DNA of 64,000 bases. Origin: Pelecanus crispus (Eukaryota > Chordata > Aves > Pelecaniformes > Pelecanidae). The stretch covers positions 1,178,001 to 1,242,000 of the forward strand of contig NC_134662.1 in assembly GCF_030463565.1 (NCBI RefSeq), in the 5' to 3' direction. Below, piece by piece: positions 32,104 to 41,336 of the stretch. The position numbers were made by a program, and so were the translations under genes. The notes beneath the pieces were generated by a model. That model searched no databases and was not told the origin of the DNA. It worked only from the letters and a program-made list of their open reading frames with translations. The first letter of the stretch is position 1. The number at the start of each line of letters is the position of its first letter.

Positions 32104-32203
32104 CTGCAACACAACAGCGGGGGGCGCGGCGGTTTCGGCGACGGCCACGGGCGCCGGGCGTCGGCGTCGGCCGGGCTCCGCGGGCGGCCCCGGGCTCACC
32201 GGC

Positions 32204-32594
<391 letters not shown>

Positions 32595-32642
32595 GGCGGC
32601 TCCGCGGCGCGGGGGAAGGGGCGTGGCCTTCCCCGCCCCGCC

Positions 32643-32649
32643 TTATATA
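32643..32649 (-). promoter_or_regulatory. RPS28: TATA-like box for RPS28
   Basis: Minus-strand CTATATAAGG, about 50 bp upstream of the RPS28 start codon. That leaves room for a start site in the CCCCTTCCCCC tract near 32615, the expected context for a 5'-TOP mRNA. Confidence 0.6.
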
Positions 32650-32657
32650 GCGCCAAG

Positions 32658-32667
32658 TCTCGCGAGA
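32658..32667. promoter_or_regulatory. TCTCGCGAGA palindromic element
   Basis: Exact match to the CpG-containing palindrome TCTCGCGAGA. It is known from many housekeeping and bidirectional promoters and has been linked to BANP/Kaiso-type methylation-sensitive factors. It lies centrally between the two divergent start codons. Confidence 0.75.
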
Positions 32668-32721
32668 CCCAGCGGCCCTTGCGCGCTCCCGCCGCCTCCC
32701 CTGTCCTTCACAGCGGCCAAG

Positions 32722-34036
32722 ATGGCGACGGCCACTCGCCTCGTCCAGCGCCTCCGCAACTTCTTGGCGGGGGTAAGGGCGGCCCCGGACCCCTACGCCG
32801 CCGGGGATGCCGGGCGCTGCGCACCCCCCGCGGGCCGCTGGCAGCGGCCCGCGGGGGTGCGCAGCGCCCGGCATCGCCTGAGCCGCTCTCGCCTTGCCTT
32901 GCAGAGGGACCTCCAGGCCAAGCTCTCCCTGCGCTACACGGAGATCTCCAAGAGGTGCCGGCGGGGCGGGCTGGGCTGCGGGTTTCGGTGTGAGCGCTGA
33001 GGCCCGCCGACCGCGACTGACGCTCTGGAACCGTTCTCTGTCTAGGAGCCAGCCGCCGCCTCGGCTCCCGGTGGGTCCCAGCCACAAGTTCGCCAATAAC
33101 TATTACTGCAGCCGGGACGGGCGCCGGGAGTCTCTCCCGCCCATCGTGGTCGCGGCGGCGCAGAAAACCCTCGCTGCGGGGGCTCAGGCGGGCAGGTAGG
33201 TCGGGCCTGGTCGGTCCCACAGCTCTGCTGCTCGAGCTGAGCGGGTTTAAGCCTTGTTTGACTCGCACCAGAACTCCTCTGATGCGCGGTATGGGGTTGC
33301 ACAGGTTGGTAGAAGAACGCGGAACTAATTCTTTTTGTATCTCCTCTTGAACAAGCGAGGTGGCTGGAAGTTGGCTTAGCAAACCCCGTTAGCTGGAGTG
33401 CATCCAAAGAGCAGTGAAGCTGGTGAAGAGTCCAGAGAACAAGTCCTGCGAGGAGCGGCTGAAGGAACTGGGGTTGTTTAGTTTGGAGAAAAGGAGGCTG
33501 AGGGGAGACCTTATCACTCCCCACAACTACCTGAAAGGAGGTTGTAGTGAGGTGGGGGTCAGTCCCTTTTCCCAAGTAACAAGTGATAGGGTGAGAGAAA
33601 ATGGCCTCAAGTTGCGCCAGGGGAGGTTTAGATTGGATGTTAGGAAAAATATTGTCACCGAAAGGGTTGTCAAGCATTGGAACAGGCTGCCCAGGGAAGT
33701 GGTAGAGTCCCCATCCCTGGAGGTATTTAAAAGACCGTAGACGTGGCACTTAGTGGCATGGTTTAGTGGTGGACTTGGCAGTGCTAGGTTAACGGTTGGG
33801 ATTGATTATCTTAAAGGTTTTTTCCAATCTAAATGATTCTATGAATCTGTAATAAAACCTGTACTCCTGATTGATTAAATCTGAGTCTGGTTTTCATGGT
33901 GGTATTAAAGCCTCTTCTCTCTTCCTTCCTTTACCCCAGTTCAGGTTCTGCAGTGACAACAGCTGAGAAAAAACCAGTGACACCAGGACCAGCACTTAAG
34001 AAGTGGGAAATCTCAAAAGACCAGCCCTATTTGTGA
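32722..34036 (+). CDS. NDUFA7: NADH dehydrogenase 1 alpha subcomplex subunit 7
   Basis: Four exons (32722-32772, 32905-32954, 33046-33195, 33940-34036) join in phase to 115 residues against 113 in human. The N-terminus [17 protein letters not shown], the segment [20 protein letters not shown] and the C-terminus [11 protein letters not shown] match the family. NDUFA7 (B14.5a) is an accessory subunit of mitochondrial complex I, on the matrix side of the peripheral arm. The basic, amphipathic N-terminus fits mitochondrial import. It is transcribed divergently from RPS28. Intron 1 contains a 34-bp inverted repeat, and intron 3 holds a truncated CR1. An AATAAA follows the stop almost at once (34039), giving a very short 3' UTR. 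Confidence 0.96.
32806..32875. repeat. Near-perfect 34-bp inverted repeat
   Basis: Left arm 32806-32840 and right arm 32842-32875 are reverse complements over 34 bases, except for one extra C in the left arm's C-run. The loop is essentially a single base. It lies in the CpG-island-associated first intron of NDUFA7, between exon 1 and exon 2. Confidence 0.9.
33391..33848 (+). mobile_element. CR1 LINE, 5'-truncated 3' end
   Basis: Matches the 3' part of avian CR1: the segment encoding [14 protein letters not shown], then [20 protein letters not shown] and [15 protein letters not shown], followed by the 3' tail ending TTCCAATCTAAATGATTCTATGAA. It is inserted in sense orientation in NDUFA7 intron 3. 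5' truncation is usual for CR1. It is too short to be active. Confidence 0.92.
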
Positions 34037-34038
34037 GA

Positions 34039-34044
34039 AATAAA
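34039..34044 (+). terminator. NDUFA7: AATAAA polyadenylation signal of NDUFA7
   Basis: AATAAA starting three bases after the NDUFA7 stop codon. A second AATAAA-like word (CTAATAAATG) lies near 34167 and could give a longer form. Confidence 0.7.
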
Positions 34045-34059
34045 TATGATGAGGCTGGA

Positions 34060-34497
34060 TGTGCGGGTCACAGTTCGTTACAAAGCAGCACTCTACTGAG
34101 GAGGCCTGCAGTGGATTTAGCTACAGTGATGTGTGGCACTTGTCCTTGTGCTGCTGATGCATGACTAATAAATGTATTTAAAGCTGTAATTATCCCCACC
34201 ACCACCATTTTGTCTGTTCTGTTTGAATTATCCAAACTCCTACTCTTTAATACTGTTCTGGGTGAAAGGTTTTCTTGAGGGAATAGCAACATAGTACAGG
34301 CATTGAGCTTTGGGCTCAGCGGATTTGTAAGCTAGAGTTGCGATACCGCTTAAGGACAGAGCTGAATAAAACACACCCTAGCCCAGAAGGGCCCGGCACT
34401 CTGGTTTTGCAATAAGAGGCGTGCGTTATGTAGCCTGTGGCACTCTTACCACAAGCATCTGGTTTCCCGGCCAGGCTGCCGTGCTGCAGCGATGCAT
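34060..34497. other. Intergenic NDUFA7-CD320
   Basis: No gene is seen. The sequence passes from ordinary AT content into the GC-rich promoter of CD320. Confidence 0.5.
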
Positions 34498-34584
34498 GGT
34501 TCAGCTGCCGAGCACAGCACGGTAGCGGTTCAGCTGCCGAGGAGAGCACGGTAGCGGTTCAGCTGCCGAGCACAGCACGGCAGC
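34498..34584. repeat. 29-bp unit in three tandem copies
   Basis: Three adjacent 29-bp copies beginning GGTTCAGCTGCCGAG at 34498, 34527 and 34556, differing at a few bases (for example CACAGCACGG against GAGAGCACGG). Each copy contains a CAGCTG E-box. The array sits at the upstream edge of the CD320 CpG island. Confidence 0.9.
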
Positions 34585-35600
34585 GCGGCCCCACCCGATG
34601 GCCCAGGTCAGCCGGGCCCAGGCTGCGGGCCCTGGCTGGCGGTTCGCCCGCGGCGGGCTGCCGGAGGGCACGGCTGCTGCCGGCGCTGCGGGAGGCGGCG
34701 GGGGGTGCCGAGGCAGGCACGCTGCGCCCTTGCGTGCCCCGCCGCCTCCCGGGGAGGGTCGTGGGCGCAGCTGGGCGCGGCGGCGGCCGGGCCCCCGAGG
34801 CCGAAGCGAGCTGGGGCCCGCCAGGCCCCACCCCGACCCAGCGGAGGGTCGCGGGGGGGCGGAGCCTCCTCCCGGCACGTGGCTGCGCCCCGCCCTCCCG
34901 GGCATCCCATTGGTGGAGGGCATGGCAGTTGCGCAGGCGCCCTACCAGCGCGCGGCCGGCTTTATAGCGGAGCGGCGGCGCCGGCGGGTTCTGCGCGTGG
35001 GGGTGCAGCATGGCACGGCTGCTGGCGCTGGCGCGGCCGCTCCCGCTGCTGCTGCTGCTGCTGCTGCTGCTCCCGCTCCCGCCGGCGCTGCTGCTGCTGC
35101 TCCCGCCGGCTCCGCCTGGGAACGGTGAGCAGGGGCCGGGGGCGCGCGCGCGGCCGCACCGTGTCTCGATGGCGCCTATTGGCTCCCCGCGCGCGACCTT
35201 CGCTCTCATTGGCCGGTGCCCCCGCACGCCCTGCGCGCGGGCTCCCCTCAGTGAGGGGCGCGGGGTCCCGGCGGGCAGCGGCCCGGGCTGGGGGGGGTCC
35301 CGGGGCCTCGCCGCGCCGCCTCACCCCCTGCCCGCCCCACAGCCTCCCTGCCCGCCTGCCCGCCGGCCCAGTTCCAGTGCGAGCCCGGCGCCGCCTGCTT
35401 CCCCCGGGAGTGGCGCTGCGACGGGCACCCCGACTGCGAGGACGAAGGGGACGAGCAGGGCTGCGAGACGGCGACCCCGGCGGAGCCCAGTCCTGACGAC
35501 GCGTGGGTGACCCCGCCGCGGAGCTCGGCGGTGCTGCCCACCGGCAGTGTAGGTACGGGGGGACGGCCCCGTGGATCGGCCGGGGGGGCTGAGCCCGCGG
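34585..35600 (+). promoter_or_regulatory. CD320: CpG island and promoter of CD320
   Basis: About 1 kb of GC-rich, CpG-dense sequence spanning the CD320 start codon and first two exons. A CTTTATAGC word at about 34968, some 40 bp before the ATG, is a possible weak TATA element. Confidence 0.6.
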
Positions 35601-37065
35601 GAGGCGGCGCCGGAGCCCCGGCTGGCGGCGGCCATGCTCAGGGGGTGATAAACCAGACTAAAGCCTTTCATCTCTGTCGTTTATAGCCTCTCTGAGACAG
35701 TTGCATTCATCGCGACTTGCTTTGGGCAGAGGAAGCGCTGTACGCTTACCCCCGCCTTAAGCGTCTTCCTGTGGAGACGGCGTTTAAACAGCCCAGGGCT
35801 TCCTCGGGAAGTGCCTTTGAAGTACCTTCTTCCAGAACACGCGATTCTGGCTGTTTCCTTCCGACAAGCCAGTGACGCTGCGGTCTCTGTCCACCCTTCT
35901 GAGCTCCTCTGACCTCTGGGGAATGGACAAGCTGAAGGGAAAAAGATGGGGGAAGCACTTCTGGGCTGTGTGGGCAGGATGAGAGCAGCAGATGCTGGTA
36001 TCTGTCAAACTAAAGGGTGTGTCTGCATCCCCAGGACGGTTTCCATCTGCTGCTCTGCTCCGAGATGCTCTGGAGCTTCCTTTGTCACAGACCTGTTGGC
36101 TGCCTGAGGTGCTTGAAGTGCTGTTCCAGCTTCCATTATCCCAGGGGTTTTTGTGGTGTCTGGGAGCTGAAACACTGTGCGTGTGGAGAGGAGGGGGATT
36201 ACTGCAGGTGTGAGAGACTTGTTTGGATTTGATGCCTGCACCAGTTCAGTTGGTAGGTGGGGAGATGAGCTGCATTTTGGTTGTACCTGGGGCTTCCCAG
36301 TGCCATGAGGAGAGGTTAGGATGCTGCAGCTACAGCTTGGAAATTTCCCAGCTTTCCCTGTTATGCATTTCCAGTAGGCCTTTTTTTCCTCTGATGTGGG
36401 CTAATCACACTAACGGCAGATAAGGTTTTGCTTAAATTGAAAAAGGCCTGTTGGTACTCTTCAGGTGAACTGGGAACTCAGCCAGGTTTGGATTGGAGAC
36501 TGCTTTGAGTGCTGACCATAAGGTGAGTTGGAAGCCTGATGGACTTCTTGCTCTTTCCTTGTAGAGGCTTCAGCTACACCTGTGACTGGGGACTCTGTGC
36601 CATCGAGGAGTCAAGGCCGCATGTGGATCTTGATTATTGCAGGTATGTGAGACTTGGAGTGCTGCACATGGTCTTGGTCCTGTCTTGGGCTATAAATTGA
36701 GTATCCTGATGGAGTTGATTCTAGACCTGTATCAGTAGCTGCTTTCACTGGGCTGGGAGGTCTAGGGGAGGCCTTATACCACAGCTTAGTCGTTCCTCTG
36801 ACTTGGACACACTGTGTTCTTGCAAAGGCCGTCCCATGCGATCTGGCACTAACTCACTTCCTCTCTCTGTCCCTTATCCTTGAGGGAGGCTGCTGATCTC
36901 TAGCTGTTGGCTTAACGCTGTTGAGCGACAGAGCCCAGTACTGATGTCCAGACCACGTGCAGTGAGTGGTTCTCTGCTTGTGCACTCTCCTCTCTAGTGC
37001 TCCTGAGCGTCCTGGTAGCTGTGGGTTCTACTGCTGTGTGGGGGCCTGTCCAAAGTAAAAAGTAG
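35010..37065 (+). CDS. CD320: CD320-like transcobalamin receptor, single LDLR-A form
   Basis: Four exons (35010-35124, 35343-35552, 36565-36642, 36998-37065) join in phase (all phase 1) to 156 residues. A leucine-homopolymer signal peptide (1 to about 37) precedes an N-glycosylation site formed across the first junction (N38-A-S), then one LDLR class A module at 44-79. It has six cysteines and the calcium-binding stretch WRCDGHPDCEDEGDEQGC. A Ser/Thr/Pro-rich stalk, a transmembrane helix (about 128-149, from GRMWILIIAVLLSVLV) and a tail of only about seven residues (ending GPVQSKK) follow. CD320 imports transcobalamin-bound cobalamin. The human protein has 282 residues, two LDLR-A modules and a longer tail; I find no second module in intron 2. 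The identity rests on the module, topology and position after NDUFA7. Ligand binding by this short form is uncertain. Confidence 0.82.
35046..35102 (+). repeat. CD320: (CTG)n tract coding the leucine-rich signal peptide
   Basis: About eight uninterrupted CTG codons (35046-35069) and a second run of about five (35088-35102), separated by CTCCCG/CCGGCG words. They code for the polyleucine core of the CD320 signal peptide. The tract is likely length-polymorphic. Confidence 0.85.
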
Positions 37066-38337
37066 ATCTGACATCTTCAGTCTTGAAAAAGCATCCAAGG
37101 AACAGCTGATGCCTGACAAGAGCCAGACAGGCTCATTTCCCTGAAGGGTAAGTTTCCTGCACCCCATGCGCTCTGTGTGCATGAGGGAGAAATGCCGCCT
37201 TGCCCTGCATTTCTAGCCCCTAGAGATTTCCCCTCTGGGAATAGCTTTTCCCAGCTGTTCCTGCTGCTGCTGGTCAGCCACGTGCTTGGGGTTTCAGTCT
37301 GCCCTGAAGCAGCAGAACTCTCCCATTACCTCCCTTCCTCACAATCAGACATGAAGGCTCTTGCTTGACTGCAGGAATTCTTGCACAGCCTAATCTGAGA
37401 AGACGCTGGCTTCTTTTTGTAGTGATGCACTGGTCTCTGTCCTTCCTCTGCTGCCAAGGACACTGAGCACTCTTGCTGAGATACTAATCTTCTGGTGTGG
37501 GTTGTTTTCCTCCACTTTGCACAAACTGAAGTCAAACCAGGCTTTTGCCCAAAGGACTGTCAATAACCAGGTGTTTTTCTGTTCTTGTAACAGAGATCTT
37601 TACCATGAGGTGGTAAGATGGGACTAGCCTGGTCTCCCTCCTGCTCACCACAGAGGCTGACTGAATTGGACAATAAGCTCTCAAATCTGGGTTGTTACAC
37701 TGGAATAACAAGAGTATGCTCCCCTTGGAAATGGGTCTTAGATTCTGGGACTACTTTGGCTCTGGAGATAGCACAGGACCTTCCCTGGTGCTGTGAAATC
37801 ATCCATCACAAAGGTGGTGGAAATGTCTTCATTGTTCTTGCCTGGGGCTTGTTAATACTGATTCTCACCAGTGTGGCCTTGGACCCAAAGATTTTATTCT
37901 TCATGAAATGACAGGTGCTGGGGGCTATTCAACTGTTTCCTTCCACTTCCAGCCAAGAGACTTTTTTCACCTGCCCCATTCTTCCCCCTGGATTTTGTCA
38001 GGGAATAGGCGCTTTCTCATCTGTTTCGGTAGGAGCTCACTGACTCCACACAGATCAGACATATACTCCGTGGGTTTTTTTGATGCTGCCCAATCCAATG
38101 TTCAGGAAGCTTTTACTGACAGACCAGCCCCAGAGGTGAAAGTTGAAAAGCTTCCTGTCTGCTCTGGCTTTGCTGTGCTGCCACCCTGAGCGAGTGTGGG
38201 GTGAGCAGCTTCTTGGCACGCTCCCTCCCAGCAAGGGTCTCCACCCTTTGCAGAGCTGCACTTTCCACCCCAGTGCTGAACTCTGAATGTTGCTTCTCTA
38301 ACACTGTGAGCAGTGTCTTCCTTAAAACTGTTTTGAC
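37066..38337. other. CD320 3' region and intergenic sequence
   Basis: Nothing recognisable apart from probable CD320 3' UTR. I did not find a canonical AATAAA close to the stop, so the 3' end of CD320 is not fixed. Confidence 0.4.
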
Positions 38338-38945
38338 AGGAGTGGTGTCCCTCAAGGGTCTATACTGGGACCAGTGCTATTTAATATCTTGATCGGTGGC
38401 GTGTATAGCTACCCTCAGCAAGTTTGTGGATGGCACCAAGCTGAGTGGTGCAGTTGATTCACTTGAGGGAGGGGATGCCATCCAGAGGGACCTTCAGGCT
38501 GGAGGAGTGGGCCCATGTGAACATCATGAAGTTCAATAAGGTCAAGTGCAAGGTCCTGGACCTTCATCAGGGCAATCCTGAGAAGGCTCTGGAGAGACCT
38601 TATTGTGTCTTTTCAATATATAAAGGGGACTTGTAAGAAAGATGGAGAGAGGCTTTTTACCAAGGCCTGTAGTGACAGGACAAGGGGCAACAGTTATAAA
38701 CTGAAAGAGGGTAGATTTAGACTGGACATAAGGAAGAAATGTTTTACGATGAGGGTGGTGAGGCACTGGAACCGGTTGCCCAGAGAAGCTGTGGATGCCC
38801 CCTCCCTGGAAGTGTTCAAGGTCAAGTTGGACGGGGCTCTGAGCAACCTGATCTAGTGGAAGATGTCCAAGCCCACAGCAGGGGGGTTGGAAATAGATGA
38901 TCTTTAAAGGTCCCTTCCAACCCAAACCATTCTGTGTTTCTATGA
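38338..38945 (+). mobile_element. CR1 LINE, 5'-truncated with internal loss
   Basis: Begins in the reverse-transcriptase region (the GVPQGSILGPVLFNIL motif is readable), skips part of the downstream sequence, then continues with the CR1 C-terminal segment ([40 protein letters not shown]). It ends in the typical CR1 3' tail, GGTCCCTTCCAACCCAAACC followed by ATTCTGTGTTTCTATGA. Plus orientation. Truncated and inactive. Confidence 0.93.
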
Positions 38946-41336
38946 GGTTTTGAGTGTTTGGCTGGTTTGTGGGTTTTTTTCTTTCAGCTTGAAATAACTC
39001 ATGTCTTGGACCAAACACTGTCTGTGCATTGTGGATGTGTAGCTCTTTCCGAACAGCTCGGTGCTGTACACTTCTTGGAAGAACTGGCGGTGGTGGGAAG
39101 CAGTTACTGACCAGTGCCTCTAGTTCACTGTTGACTGCGTACTCCTTGCACAAGTGTTCACGGAGCGCACAAAAGATAGAAAGCTGCTGCCTTGGCTGCT
39201 GATCTCTGTGCCTTAAAGGTGAGAACTTGGCTTGCCAAGCAGACGCCGGTCATCAGCCATAGAGCAGGAGTCTTCCACTCCTGGACAGCATGTAAGTGTG
39301 CTTCTGTACCCCACGGGAGAAACTTCTATATGCAGTATGGAGTACTGACTTATTCCAGTGCTGCTATTTTTAGTACCAAGAGGTCATTTGCAAGGGTGCA
39401 CACAACCTTGCTTCTGTTCCATAGAACAAGTGGAGATAGCTGTTGGTGAATGACACAGGAGAATAAAGAACTTGAAAGTAATGAGTTCTGGATATTTTTT
39501 ATTTTTCTTGGATTTGCGCACTTGCTTGAATTCTGTCGTCGGGAGGCTGGGGGCTGCATCACCTTTGGATTGTCATGGATTGTCACATCCTGGGAAAGAG
39601 GGCTTGTGGTGGGTGGGCTGGCATGGGCAGATAGGACAAGCAAGTGCTGCTGTGCATGCCTGGGGCTGAAGTGATTGCAGCACACATCAGCTGTAATAGA
39701 AAAAAAAAAAAAATGAAATAGAGGGATTAGAGTGAATGGAGTGGGTGGAGACGAGAAACAGCTGGCACTGGCACCAGGGGTACTACTGCAGAGTGGGTGA
39801 AAGTGCAACACTTCACCAAGAACAAAGCCAAAAACTTAAGACTGCTTGAGCTTGTTCCTGCTTCGTTAGAGCAAGTGAAAGGAGCGGGATGCCCAACAGA
39901 GTGGGAAGGTGCTTCAGAAATCCCAGCAGCACAGGGCTGAGCTAGGGCTGATGGGCGCTTGTGCTGCCAGAGCCACGTGGCAGAGGTTGGCTGTCACCAG
40001 CCTGTCCCAGAATCATCCTCTCAGCTTGAGCCGCTGTTCTGTTACGTGGGGCAGAGCCCCTTGCTCTGTGCAATGGGGAGCAAGGCTGGTGGGTAAACTC
40101 AGCAGTTGCAGCCTCTTCCCACTGCAAGATCATGCAGGTTTTGCTTACTTTATCCCTGAGCTGAGTGTTTCAGGGTTGAAAGAAACACATTTTTATGGGT
40201 CTTGTGCCAAAACTTGGGTCCGTGTTTGTGACATTAATTTCTGTTCCTTGGTCCGGTGCCAGAAGCATTTTTGTTGTCCTAAACCCCAGGCTCAGAGGCT
40301 TCAGCTGTAGTGGAGCATGAGCTGCTTTTCAGCCTAGGAGCAGCTTTGTGCTCCAGGTCTCTGTATTTAATTGGGTCAGTTCATGGAAATCAATGTGATG
40401 TTTTACATGCTGAGGTATGATCGTGTTCCAGGGTAAGATGTCAAAGATTGGTCCACTTAGTTTTGGTTCCCCTTTTACTTGCAAATCCAAACGATTGTTT
40501 CCTCCTCTTCAGTTCCTAGAGTTCAGGGGAACTTTTACTGTGTACTTGTGTTTCCAGTGTCCCATTCCGTGTTCCTGCCCCTGCTTGTGGGGCTAAATGG
40601 GGCTGAAGGCTGGTGTGATGAGCAGGTGGCACAGGGCAGCGGTGCAGGAGCAACCTGCCACGTTGGGGATCTGCTCAGGCACTGCGTGGAGGGTGAGACG
40701 GTTCCTTCACCCCTTCCCCTGTAAATCTGTGCTGTGGGGTTTTGAGGGATGAGCTGGGAGGTAGCAACTGTTTCCCTTCTCTGGGCTATGACAGCTGATG
40801 GAGCAGGGGCAGCTGCATTAGCGCTTGTGTGCTTAATGAATGACTGGTGCCAAGAGCAGCATCTGTTGTGGGGATACAAAGCCAATACAAATCCCGCATG
40901 TCCACACCTTTCTGTGCCTGGCAAGGGAGGTCTTTCAGGGTTACATCAAGGCAAGTTCATACTCTCTTTTCAACTTGCTGTCGTGGGTGCCCTCCTTGGA
41001 AACAGGGTACTGCGTGACAAACACAAACAGCTAATAAGAGCAGAATAAGGAACAAGAGAAGTGCAGAGCTGGAAATAGTTCCTTACATAAAGGGCTGGTG
41101 CTTCAATCTCATTATTGTCTTAAGGAGCGGACGCTTAGCTGCCTCTGACTCCTACGATGCGAACTGCAAGCTGATAAGCAATCGGCTTTGGGAACCTGGC
41201 AGGGGCCACGTGGCACCATGACACGGCCAGTGCCCCTCGGGTAGCAGCTCACCACTGCTTCTCTGAGCTCACAGCGCTTGTCCCAGTCAGCGTACGCCTG
41301 GTGGGAGCATTCCCATGAAGCCAGAGCTGCTGTCCC
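38946..41336. other. Intergenic upstream of KCNV2-like gene
   Basis: No gene found. A 13-base A-run at about 39701-39713 is the only simple repeat of note. Confidence 0.45.

Larger units (their letters stand above)
32595..32721. promoter_or_regulatory. Bidirectional RPS28/NDUFA7 promoter
   Basis: Only 127 bp separate the RPS28 start codon (minus strand) from the NDUFA7 start codon (plus strand). The interval holds GC boxes (GGGGCGGGG, GGGGCGTGG), a TATA-like element read on the minus strand and a TCTCGCGAGA palindrome, all inside a CpG island. The head-to-head arrangement is the same as in human. Confidence 0.85.

Noticed and set aside
33414-33740. 108-codon plus-strand frame in NDUFA7 intron 3
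   Set aside because: It is the C-terminal remnant of a truncated CR1 LINE, not a host exon.
34437-35496. Several 160-260-codon frames on both strands around the CD320 start
   Set aside because: They are CpG-island shadows overlapping the spliced CD320 model. Only the frame beginning at 35010 has a signal peptide, LDLR-A module and consistent splice phases.
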